From the NCBI GenBank assembly GCA_016218415.1, contig JACRED010000020.1, positions 1 to 64,000 of the forward strand: a DNA stretch of 64,000 nt. Direction: 5' to 3'. Positions 1 through 7,214 of the stretch are shown here, in pieces. Origin of the DNA: Nitrosomonadales bacterium. GTDB lineage: Bacteria; Pseudomonadota; Gammaproteobacteria; Burkholderiales; Gallionellaceae. The notes under the pieces were generated by a model. It saw nothing but the letters and a program-made list of their open reading frames with translations, searched no databases and was not told the DNA's origin. Positions within the stretch are counted from its first letter, which is position 1; each line of letters starts with the position of its first letter. The position numbers and the translations under genes are program-made.

Positions 1-50
1 ACGGTCACTACGCTGTTGTTCGAATGCAAATCAATTCCGCTATACTTCAT
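1..50 (-). CDS. IS110-family transposase, N-terminal 16 codons only (runs off window)
   Basis: The reverse strand from 50 reads MKYSGIDLHSNNSVVT before leaving the window. The GIDLHS segment is the start of the DEDD (RuvC-like) domain of IS110-family transposases, with D7 the probable first catalytic acid. A strong Shine-Dalgarno AGGAGG lies just upstream of the ATG (about 58-64). Only the first residues are visible, so intactness cannot be judged. Family assignment rests on this short but characteristic stretch. Confidence 0.72.
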   Translation of the reverse strand, partial: MKYSGIDLHSNNSVVT

Positions 51-64
51 GATGTCGGCCTCCT

Positions 65-346
65 GTGGTTATCGCAAGTTCGCAAACTCACTTTAACCCC
101 ACCGCCACCGGCGGTGGGAGGTCGGCTAGATGATTTTCAGGGTCGAGATATTTTCTATCGTGAATAGCGTACACCGCTCGTTGCACTCGCGGCTGCGCCC
201 CACTGGCCAGCTTGCATGCCAGGCTCGAAACCGTTTTTTACTCCATTGTCAGTCCTTCCGCTCGCCTGCCATAAACGCAAGCTGTCGGCGGGGGTGACGC
301 TCAACTCCATTCGTTGGGCCCCTTAAAAACACGGCATGCATCTTGA
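65..346 (-). other. non-coding region upstream of IS110 transposase; possible bridge-RNA-bearing element end
   Basis: About 280 bases with no convincing gene. IS110-family elements carry a non-coding segment upstream of the transposase that encodes the bridge RNA. This stretch lies in that position and would be transcribed toward the transposase. A perfect 9-bp stem with a 3-nt loop (98-106 with 110-118, CCCACCGCC/GGCGGTGGG) sits just before the transposase start. The element boundary could not be placed because these elements lack clear terminal inverted repeats. The RNA role is inferred from family knowledge. Confidence 0.35.
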
Positions 347-375
347 TTGACAATTGCATTTATTGTAGCTACAGT
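347..375 (+). promoter_or_regulatory. brnTA promoter with overlapping palindromic operator
   Basis: A -35 box TTGACA (347-352), a 17-bp spacer and a -10 box TACAGT (370-375) lie directly before brnT. A 10-bp palindrome TGTAGCTACA (364-373) overlaps the -10 box and is a plausible binding site for the BrnA antitoxin, which represses its own operon in this family. The predicted transcription start falls at about 382, essentially on the brnT ATG at 381, which suggests a leaderless message. Confidence 0.6.
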
Positions 376-380
376 AAAAC

Positions 381-650
381 ATGAAAATTGAGTTCGATCC
401 AGCCAAAGACGCGACAAACCAGACGAAACATGGCGTCTCTCTTTCATTGGCAGATGAACTCGATTGGGAAGCTGCGCTGGTTTGGGTCGATGACCGCTTC
501 GAGTACGGTGAGTTGCGCATGATCGCACTCGCACCGAAGACGGGCATTCTCTACTACGTGGCATTTGTGGAACGTGGCAAGATGCGAAGGATTATTAGCC
601 TAAGACTAGCCAATCGTCGCGAGGTAACACACTATGTCAAAAACATCTAA
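381..650 (+). CDS. brnT: BrnT-family toxin (type II toxin-antitoxin)
   Basis: This 89-residue protein is the ribonuclease toxin of a BrnT/BrnA (DUF497) pair; such toxins cleave RNA and stop growth until neutralised. Visible family features are the N-terminal FDPAKDATNQTKHGVSL block and the C-terminal RRIISLRLANRREVTHY block, which carries the basic and histidine residues typical of the fold. Length is normal for the family. The antitoxin gene overlaps its last 17 bases, giving the usual toxin-first order and coupling translation. No Shine-Dalgarno is visible before the ATG, in line with the leaderless promoter. The gene sits beside an IS110 edge, a typical accessory setting. Confidence 0.9.
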   Translation: MKIEFDPAKDATNQTKHGVSLSLADELDWEAALVWVDDRFEYGELRMIALAPKTGILYYVAFVERGKMRRIISLRLANRREVTHYVKNI

Positions 651-933
651 ACGCCCATCCGTTGTAATGCCTACTCTGCAAGAAGACAAGGTTATTACTG
701 CTGCGGCCAAAGCCGATCCAGACGCTCAGCCGCTCACGCCGAAGCAGTTGAAATCCATGGTTCCAATACGAGCCGTGCGCGGTCGCCCCAAGTCCGAGAG
801 CACGAAGCAACTCGTATCAGTGCGCTACAGCCCGGAGGTCTTGGAGTTTTTCAAATCCACCGGTGAAGGTTGGCAGTCACGCATGGACGGAGTGCTACGT
901 AACTATGTCACGCGCCATTCACGTAGAGCATGA
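634..933 (+). CDS. brnA: BrnA-family antitoxin
   Basis: This 99-residue partner of BrnT would bind and inhibit the toxin and repress the operon. The C-terminal half (VSVRYSPEVLEFFKSTGEGWQSRMDGVLRNYV) is the ribbon-helix-helix-like DNA-binding region of BrnA proteins. The RGRPKSE stretch before it is the common basic linker. It starts inside brnT with GAGG about 10 bases upstream of the ATG. The N-terminal part (residues 1-50) is variable in the family and probably contacts the toxin. Confidence 0.88.
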   Translation: MSKTSKRPSVVMPTLQEDKVITAAAKADPDAQPLTPKQLKSMVPIRAVRGRPKSESTKQLVSVRYSPEVLEFFKSTGEGWQSRMDGVLRNYVTRHSRRA

Positions 934-1008
934 GGTTAAAGCCGAACCCGCCGTTCAACTCGGACGTTCCGCCAAAAAGCGTGGCGGAGCTCGCGTAAGG
1001 CGCACACG

Positions 1009-1098
1009 GTAGGGCGACAATAAGCGCAGCGCATTGCGCCGTATGAATCTTTCTGCATCCAACCATCCGGTGCAATGCGCTGCGCTTATGCACCCTAC
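1009..1098. repeat. GTAG-type palindromic repeat (REP-like), copy 1
   Basis: Long imperfect inverted repeat. The left arm begins GTAGGGCG and contains AATAAGCGCAGCGCATTGCG; the right arm mirrors it and ends GCACCCTAC. A close relative lies at 26228-26308. The GTAGGG/CCCTAC ends are also shared by the palindromes at 29375-29402 and 53186-53243. It lies between brnA and the 3' end of nasA. Confidence 0.75.
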
Positions 1099-1129
1099 AA
1101 AAATCATAACCCGCTCAACACCTTGATAT

Positions 1130-1154
1130 GTGCTGGCGCGCTGCGCGCCAGCAC
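1130..1154 (-). terminator. GC-rich hairpin downstream of nasA
   Basis: A perfect 11-bp stem (GTGCTGGCGCG with CGCGCCAGCAC) and a 3-nt loop lie about 40 bases after the nasA stop. There is no U-tract, so this is not a standard intrinsic terminator, though it may stabilise or define the 3' end of the operon transcript. A smaller palindrome (CAGAATT-G-AATTCTG, 1168-1182) sits between it and nasA. Confidence 0.35.
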
Positions 1155-1195
1155 AGTCTCGGGGGGGCAGAATTGAATTCTGACCACCATCCCGT

Positions 1196-3883
1196 TCATG
1201 CACGCCGCTCAAGAATACGGCGTATCTCCGGCACGCATGATCCGCAATTTGTCCCCGCCTTCAGGCACGCGCCTACCGCCTCGACGCTATCCAACCCTTG
1301 TGACTGGATCGCGTTGGCGATCGTCTTTGCGCCGACGCTGAAGCAGGCGCACACGATGCGCCCGGTGTCCGACACCGCCCCCAGCGGCGGGCGCGCGGAC
1401 AGCAGGCCGGCCAATTCAGCGGGTTGCAGCGCTGCCTGCGCGAACAGGCTGGCCAGCCATTCGCGGTCCGGCAGACGCTGATCCGGCGCCAAAAAGAACA
1501 CTGCTTCGAGACGACCATCCATCAGACAGGCGGCACGATAACGGCCCATCTTGGCGTCGCGGTATTCGATCCAGTCGCCCGTTTCACCCAACGCAGTTTG
1601 CGCCCAGACAAGACTATCCTCCGGCATCGTTTCACCGGCGATCTCGTGACGCCAATATCCGGCCCCCAGTGTGCACGCGCAATAGCCGGCGTCCGAAAAT
1701 TCCAGCCGTTTGCGGCTGAGCACGAAGCCCTGCCATGCCGGGCTGTACGGCGCAACGCGCACTGGCGCGTGTTTGGATTCCGGCTGGCCGGAGATCGGGT
1801 CGGTGATGGGTGCGACCAGCGCATCCACCCGTGCCGCTTTGGCATAGGCATCGTTCCAGTGCATAGGCACGAACACCGAACCGGGACGCTGATCTTCGCT
1901 GACCTGCACCCGCGCCAGCATGCTGCCGTGGCGGCTGGTCAAATTGGCCAGTGCGCCATCCTGTAACTGATATTTTTGCGCATCGCCGGCGTGCATTTGC
2001 ACGAACGGTTCGAACAAGTGCGCATTCAGGCGCGGCACCTTGCCGGTGCGGGTCATCGTGTGCCACTGGTCGCGGATGCGGCCGGTATTGAGCACCAGCG
2101 GATAGGCCTCATCGACCGCCACCGCAGGCAATCTTGGCGCGACCGCGATCATGCGCGCCTTGCCGCCGGGCGTATAAAATTTCCCGTCGGCGAACAGGCG
2201 CTGCGTGCCTTGCGGTGCGTGGCTGTTGACCGGCCATTGCACAGGTTGCAATGCGTCGTATTCCGCGTCGTCCAGTTCGCCCAATGCGCTGATGTCGAAG
2301 GCACGCGCTCCATTGTTTTCAAAACCGGATAGCCGCGCATGTTCGCGAAATATCTGCGCAGGCTGCGTGTAACGAAATTGCTCGGCATAACCCATGCGTT
2401 GCGCCACCTGAGTGATGATCCACCAGTCCGGTTTGGCTTCCCCCGCTGCCGTGATGAACGCGCGCTGCCGCGAGATGCGCCGCTCCGAATTGGTGACCGT
2501 GCCGTCCTTCTCGCCCCAGCCCTGCGCCGGCAGCAGGATGTCGGCGCAGGCCGTGGTGTCGGTGTGCTGCATGCAATCGGATACAACCACCAGTTCGCAT
2601 GCCATCAACGCGGCGCGCACCTTGTCCGCATCCGGCATGCTGACCGCCGGATTAGTGCCCATGATCCACACTGCCTTGATCTTGCCTGACCCTATCGACT
2701 GGAACATGTCCACGGCTTTCAGGCCGGGTTGCTGCGCAATGCCGGGTGCATTCCAGAATCGCGCGACCCGGTCCACACTCGCCGCATCGGCAAAATCCAT
2801 GTGCGCCGCCAGCTGGTTGGCCAGACCGCCGACCTCGCGTCCGCCCATCGCATTCGGCTGACCGGTCACCGAGAACGGCCCCATGCCGGGCTTGCCAATA
2901 CGCCCGGTGGCCAGATGCACGTTGATGATCGCGTTGGCCTTGTCCACGCCGGATGAAGACTGGTTGATGCCCTGCGAGAAAATCGTCACGGTGCGTTCGG
3001 TGCGCGCGAACATTCTGAAAAACTCGCTGACCTGCGCTTCCGGTACACCGCACACTTGCGCGACTTTTGGAATCGAACTGACTGCCCGCACCGCCTCGAA
3101 GGCTGCCGCAAAGCCTTCCACATGTGCCTCAACGTAGGCGAGGTCTAGTGCATCTTCGCGGCGCAGATGATGGAGCAGGCCGTTGAACAGGAACGCATCC
3201 GCGCCCGGCGCGATGGCCAGGTGCAGGTCGGCGATGTCGCAGGTGGCGGTGCGTCTCGGGTCGATCACGACCACCCGCATCTCCGGTCGCGCTTTCTTCG
3301 CCGCCACGAGGCGCTGGTACAGCACCGGATGCGCCCAGGCATAGTTGGAACCGGCGATCACCACCAGATCGGCTTGCTCGATGTCTTCGTAGCAGACCGG
3401 CACCGCATCCGCCCCGAACGCGCGCTTGTGCGCGGCGACTGCGGTGGACATGCACAACCGCGAATTGGTGTCGATGTTGGCGCTGCCGATAAAACCCTTC
3501 ATCAGCTTGTTGGCGACGTAATAATCCTCGGTCAATATTTGCCCGGAGACATAGAACGCCACCGCGTCCGGCCCGTGCTGCGCGATGATGTTCTTGAAGC
3601 CGTCGGCGACACGATCCAGTGCGTCATCCCAGGATGTGCGCTGGCCATCGACGATGGGGTAAAGCAAGCGGCCTTCGTTATCCAGCGTCTCGGCCAGCGC
3701 CGAACCCTTGGAACACAGCCGCCCGAGGTTGGCCGGATGCTGCTTATCGCCGGACAGAGTCACAGCCGCAACATTCACCGCCACGCCGCAGCCGACTCCG
3801 CAATAGGGACAAGTCGTCAGGACTGGAGATTTAGAACCGGGGGTTGAGGACTGGGGGCCGGGGACTGGGGGCTGAGATTTCAT
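1196..3883 (-). CDS. nasA: assimilatory nitrate reductase, molybdopterin catalytic subunit
   Basis: This 895-residue cytoplasmic enzyme reduces nitrate to nitrite as the first step of nitrate assimilation. The N-terminal [4Fe-4S] motif is visible (C25, C28, C32, C57 from the chosen start), followed by the bis-MGD oxidoreductase body and the molydopterin-dinucleotide domain. A C-terminal BFD-like [2Fe-2S] domain follows (CACFSVG near the end, then CGSC), as in Klebsiella-type NasA. The start at 3883 is preferred because the iron-sulfur motif begins about 25 residues later; an in-frame start at 3949 would overlap nirD. It is the last gene of the nrt-nir-nas operon, 28 bases after nirD. Residues 4-20 are a Pro/Ser/Gly run coded by a GGACTGGGG-like short repeat, probably an expansion. 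Confidence 0.95.
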   Translation of the reverse strand: MKSQPPVPGPQSSTPGSKSPVLTTCPYCGVGCGVAVNVAAVTLSGDKQHPANLGRLCSKGSALAETLDNEGRLLYPIVDGQRTSWDDALDRVADGFKNIIAQHGPDAVAFYVSGQILTEDYYVANKLMKGFIGSANIDTNSRLCMSTAVAAHKRAFGADAVPVCYEDIEQADLVVIAGSNYAWAHPVLYQRLVAAKKARPEMRVVVIDPRRTATCDIADLHLAIAPGADAFLFNGLLHHLRREDALDLAYVEAHVEGFAAAFEAVRAVSSIPKVAQVCGVPEAQVSEFFRMFARTERTVTIFSQGINQSSSGVDKANAIINVHLATGRIGKPGMGPFSVTGQPNAMGGREVGGLANQLAAHMDFADAASVDRVARFWNAPGIAQQPGLKAVDMFQSIGSGKIKAVWIMGTNPAVSMPDADKVRAALMACELVVVSDCMQHTDTTACADILLPAQGWGEKDGTVTNSERRISRQRAFITAAGEAKPDWWIITQVAQRMGYAEQFRYTQPAQIFREHARLSGFENNGARAFDISALGELDDAEYDALQPVQWPVNSHAPQGTQRLFADGKFYTPGGKARMIAVAPRLPAVAVDEAYPLVLNTGRIRDQWHTMTRTGKVPRLNAHLFEPFVQMHAGDAQKYQLQDGALANLTSRHGSMLARVQVSEDQRPGSVFVPMHWNDAYAKAARVDALVAPITDPISGQPESKHAPVRVAPYSPAWQGFVLSRKRLEFSDAGYCACTLGAGYWRHEIAGETMPEDSLVWAQTALGETGDWIEYRDAKMGRYRAACLMDGRLEAVFFLAPDQRLPDREWLASLFAQAALQPAELAGLLSARPPLGAVSDTGRIVCACFSVGAKTIANAIQSQGLDSVEAVGACLKAGTNCGSCVPEIRRILERRA

Positions 3884-3911
3884 GATTTGGGCTTTACTCG
3901 CGCCTAGCGCC

Positions 3912-4229
3912 TCAAACCTCGGCCCTGACTTCAAGGAACACCACGCCATGCGCTACCCGCACTTCATGACGATGCGCGCAGCCGACATCCGGCTCGACCG
4001 CGTTACCGGACTCCAGCTCGATCACCCAGCTGTGCAGCGGACAGGTGACGCGCTTGCCGTGCACGATGCCCTGCGACAATGGCCCGCCCTTGTGCGGACA
4101 GCGATTGTCCAGCGCAAACACCTGGTCGTCCACACTGCGGAACAGCGCGATCTCGCCAGCCGCCGTGTTAACCACACGCGAACCCTGGCGGGGGATGTCT
4201 TCCAGATTGCCGATTTGTGTCCAGTTCAT
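3912..4229 (-). CDS. nirD: nitrite reductase small subunit (Rieske-type)
   Basis: This 105-residue NirD protein works with NirB in NADH-dependent reduction of nitrite to ammonium. It has the Rieske-like fold with CPH (in NRCPHKGGPLSQG) and CPLHSW motifs. The start at 4229 fits the normal family length and has AGAGG about 9 bases upstream. ATGs at 4235 and upstream would add residues derived from the inverted repeat at 4264-4341. It sits between nirB and nasA in the operon; the unusually long 146-base gap to nirB is filled by that repeat. Confidence 0.93.
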   Translation of the reverse strand: MNWTQIGNLEDIPRQGSRVVNTAAGEIALFRSVDDQVFALDNRCPHKGGPLSQGIVHGKRVTCPLHSWVIELESGNAVEPDVGCAHRHEVRVAHGVVFLEVRAEV

Positions 4230-4263
4230 TCTCATTTTCCTCTTTTGCATGGCCGCATATAAA

Positions 4264-4341
4264 CCGTTCGCCCTGAGCTTGCCGAAGGGTGAATTGACTT
4301 GCAGGTAGCCATTCATGGTTCGACAAGCTCACCACGAACGG
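4264..4341. repeat. inverted repeat CCGTTCG...CGAACGG, copy 1 (between nirB and nirD)
   Basis: Two outward-facing arms (CCGTTCGCCCTGAGCTTGCC and the reverse of CCGTTCGTGGTGAGCTTGTC) form an imperfect hairpin. A second copy with the arms exchanged lies at 27518-27592. Half copies are at 55327-55353 and within 53968-54119. It is inserted within the nir operon and could affect nirD expression or mRNA stability. Confidence 0.75.
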
Positions 4342-4375
4342 CTTTTAAAATTGATCCTTGTTTTTGTTGCCATGG

Positions 4376-6832
4376 TTAGATCGTCGCCAATGCCGCATAC
4401 TCGTGCGCATCCTTGCCCTCGGCGCGTTCCTTCCACGGATCGTCCTGTGAATATTTTTGCGATTCGAGGAAGCGCGCATACAGTTCGGCACGGCCTGCCG
4501 CGTCCTCGACCACGCGCTGTTTCACATAGGCCAGGCCAACGCGCTCTATCCACGGCGCGGTGCGATCCAGGTAGTGCGCCTCTTCGCGGTACAGCTGCAT
4601 GAACGCGCCGCAGTACTCCAGCACCTCGGCCTCGCTCGCGACCTTGCATAGGAAATCGGTGACGCGCACCTTGATGCCGCCGTTGCCGCCGACATGGATC
4701 TCGTAGCCGGAATCCACGCACACCACGCCGAAGTCCTTGATGGTCGCCTCGGCGCAATTGCGCGGGCAGCCGGACACGGCGATCTTGAATTTGTGCGGCG
4801 TCCAGGAACCCCAGGTCATCTTCTCGACCTTGATGCCCAGCCCGGTGGAGTCCTGAGTGCCAAAGCGGCACCACTCCGAACCGACGCAGGTCTTGACCGT
4901 GCGCAGCGATTTTCCGTAGGCGTGGCCGGAGACGAATCCCGCCTTGACCAGATCGCCCCACATCTTCGGCAGGTTTTCCTTGCTCACGCCGAGCAGGTCG
5001 ATGCGCTGACCGCCGGTGATCTTCACGGTCGGGACTTTATATTTTTCGGCGATGTCGGCTATAGCGCGCAATTCGGACGGCGAGGTGACCCCGCCCCAGA
5101 TGCGCGGCACCACCGAATAGCTGCCGTCCTTCTGGATGTTGGCGTGCACCCGTTCGTTGATGAAACGCGAGCGGCTGTCGTCCTGATATTCGCCGGGACT
5201 GGCCGACAGCAAATAATAGTTCAGCGCCGGGCGGCAGGAATGACAGCCATCCGGCGTCTTCCAGCCCAATGTCTGCATCAGTTCCGGCAAGCTCTTCAGG
5301 CTATGCTTGGCGATGGCCTCGCGAACCTCTTCATGGGTCAGCTCGGTACACGAGCACATCGGCTTTTTGCTCGGCTTGGCCGAGTAATCGCCACCCACGG
5401 TGTTGGCCAGTATCGCCTCGACCAGCCCGGTGCAGGAGCCGCAGGAACTGGAGGCCTTGGTATGCGCGCGCACCTCTTCCAGCGTGAACAGCTTCTTGTC
5501 CAGAATGGTCTTGACGATGGCGCCTTTGCACACGCCGTTGCAACCGCAGATCTCGGCGCTATCCGGCATGTTCGCGACGCTGGCCGCGCCGCCGCGACCC
5601 GAGTCGCCCAGATGCGCCTGGCCGAACAGGATGTGCTCGCGCATCTCGGTGATGTCGGTGCCATCGCGCATCATCTGGAAATACCACGGCCCGTCCACGG
5701 TGTCGCCGTACATCACCGCGCCGCGCAACTTGTTGTCGCGCAATACCAGCTTCTTGTACACGCCGCGCGCCGCATCCTGCAACAACAGCTCTTCATCATC
5801 CGGACCGGGATTGAAGTCCCCCGCCGAGAACAGGTCGATGCCGGTCACCTTGAGCTTGGTGGACACCGACGAACCTTCGTAACGCATCCGGCCATATTCG
5901 GCCAGATGGTTCGCCGCGACCTTGGCCTGCTCGAACAGCGGCGCGACCAGGCCATAGGTCTGTTTGCGATGCTGCACGCATTCGCCGACCGAATAGATTT
6001 TCGGGTCGTAAGTTTGCATCGTGTCGTTGACGACGATGCCGCGCTCGCAATAGATGCCGGCAGACTTGGCCAGGTCGATGTTGGGGCGTATGCCCGCCGC
6101 CATGATCACCAGATCGGCAGGAATCTCTTCGCCATCTTTGAAGCGCAGCCCGGTCACTTCGGTCTCGCCGAGGATCGCTTCGGTCTGACGCGACAGATAG
6201 AACTTCAGCCCGCGTTTCTCCAGCTCTTTCTTCAACAGCCCGCCGCCGACCTGATCCAGCTGGCGCTCCATCGGCCAGTCGCACAGGTGCACCACCGAAA
6301 CTTCCATGCCTTGCAAAGACAGGCCGTTCGCCGCTTCCAGCCCGAGCAACCCGCCGCCGATGACCACGGCGCGTTTTTTTGTTCCATTGTTATCCCGCGC
6401 AGCGGTGAGCATCTTCTCGACATCGTCTATGCTGCGATAGGCCAGCACGCCGGGCAGATTGATGCCGGGTATAGGCAGCATGATCGGGTTGGAGCCAGTC
6501 GCAATCAGCAGGCGGTCATAGGGCACAGCCAATCCGGTGGCGGTTTCCACCATACAGCGCTGCCGGTCTATCTTGTTCACCACCTTGCCGGCATGCAGCG
6601 TGATGTTGTTTTCCTCGTACCAGCTCCAGTCGTTCAGCACGGTGTCCTGAAACTTCATTTCGCCGGACAGAACCGGAGAAAGCAGGATGCGGTTGTAGTT
6701 GGGCTGCGGCTCGGCGCCGAACACCGTGATGTCGAATTCGTCCGGCGACATCTTGAGCAGTTCTTCGATGGTGCGTATCCCCGCCATCCCGTTACCGATT
6801 ACTACCAGCCGCATTTTATTTTTTGTCATCAT
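4376..6832 (-). CDS. nirB: NADH-dependent nitrite reductase large subunit (siroheme)
   Basis: This 818-residue cytoplasmic flavoprotein carries electrons from NADH through FAD and iron-sulfur centres to siroheme, reducing nitrite to ammonium. Domains in order: FAD/NAD oxidoreductase (GNGMAG near residue 13; second dinucleotide motif GGGLLGLEAA), two BFD-like [2Fe-2S] segments (CGCNGVC...CGSC, then CSC...CHSC), and the sulfite/nitrite reductase half-domains. The siroheme-[4Fe-4S] ligands C649, C655, C689 and C693 are intact. GAGG precedes the ATG at 6832; an ATG at 6829 is equally possible. Siroheme would have to come from a CysG-type enzyme, not present here. Confidence 0.96.
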   Translation of the reverse strand: MMTKNKMRLVVIGNGMAGIRTIEELLKMSPDEFDITVFGAEPQPNYNRILLSPVLSGEMKFQDTVLNDWSWYEENNITLHAGKVVNKIDRQRCMVETATGLAVPYDRLLIATGSNPIMLPIPGINLPGVLAYRSIDDVEKMLTAARDNNGTKKRAVVIGGGLLGLEAANGLSLQGMEVSVVHLCDWPMERQLDQVGGGLLKKELEKRGLKFYLSRQTEAILGETEVTGLRFKDGEEIPADLVIMAAGIRPNIDLAKSAGIYCERGIVVNDTMQTYDPKIYSVGECVQHRKQTYGLVAPLFEQAKVAANHLAEYGRMRYEGSSVSTKLKVTGIDLFSAGDFNPGPDDEELLLQDAARGVYKKLVLRDNKLRGAVMYGDTVDGPWYFQMMRDGTDITEMREHILFGQAHLGDSGRGGAASVANMPDSAEICGCNGVCKGAIVKTILDKKLFTLEEVRAHTKASSSCGSCTGLVEAILANTVGGDYSAKPSKKPMCSCTELTHEEVREAIAKHSLKSLPELMQTLGWKTPDGCHSCRPALNYYLLSASPGEYQDDSRSRFINERVHANIQKDGSYSVVPRIWGGVTSPSELRAIADIAEKYKVPTVKITGGQRIDLLGVSKENLPKMWGDLVKAGFVSGHAYGKSLRTVKTCVGSEWCRFGTQDSTGLGIKVEKMTWGSWTPHKFKIAVSGCPRNCAEATIKDFGVVCVDSGYEIHVGGNGGIKVRVTDFLCKVASEAEVLEYCGAFMQLYREEAHYLDRTAPWIERVGLAYVKQRVVEDAAGRAELYARFLESQKYSQDDPWKERAEGKDAHEYAALATI

Positions 6833-6884
6833 GCATTCCTCAAAATTTATCGGGTGCCGCCAGTGTGCTGCCCGGCTTCACCGC

Positions 6885-7214
6885 TCATATCTCAAACACG
6901 GATCTGTTCGAAAGTATTTCTATCTCGTCACCCGCCGCGATGATGTCGGACAACCACGCAGCCTTGCCATTGACTGTGCAAACCACGCAGCTGTCATCCA
7001 GCTCATATGCCCATCTTTTTCCGCGCATACGCAATTTGTTCAGCATCTGCTCAAGCGTAAACTTCCCGTCCGGAACCGCCATACGTTCCGATGTCATCGC
7101 CAAATAGTCGCTGACCCGACCGAAGTACATGATGGCAATCTCATGTCTGCGCTCGAGTGACGCCGGGAAAAACGGTATTTTCATCTGGCACACCGGTGTT
7201 GTCTGGATATCCAT
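6885..7214 (-). CDS. MoaD/ThiS-like beta-grasp protein
   Basis: A 109-residue protein whose C-terminal part (FTLEQMLNKLRMRGKRWAYELDD, then VNGKAAWLSDIIAAGDEIEI) resembles the ubiquitin-like fold of MoaD/ThiS sulfur carriers. It ends in SVFEI and lacks the terminal Gly-Gly needed for activation by an E1-like enzyme, so a carrier role is doubtful. The start shares a base with the porin stop (TAATG), implying translational coupling. Its place inside the nitrate operon suggests a role in molybdenum-cofactor supply or enzyme maturation, but that is inference. The N-terminal 45 residues resemble nothing I recognise. Confidence 0.65.
   Translation of the reverse strand: MDIQTTPVCQMKIPFFPASLERRHEIAIMYFGRVSDYLAMTSERMAVPDGKFTLEQMLNKLRMRGKRWAYELDDSCVVCTVNGKAAWLSDIIAAGDEIEILSNRSVFEI

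Noticed and set aside
4694-6943. Long plus-strand open frame (749 codons) opposite nirB
   Set aside because: Antisense shadow of nirB caused by high GC; no ribosome site and no recognisable motifs.
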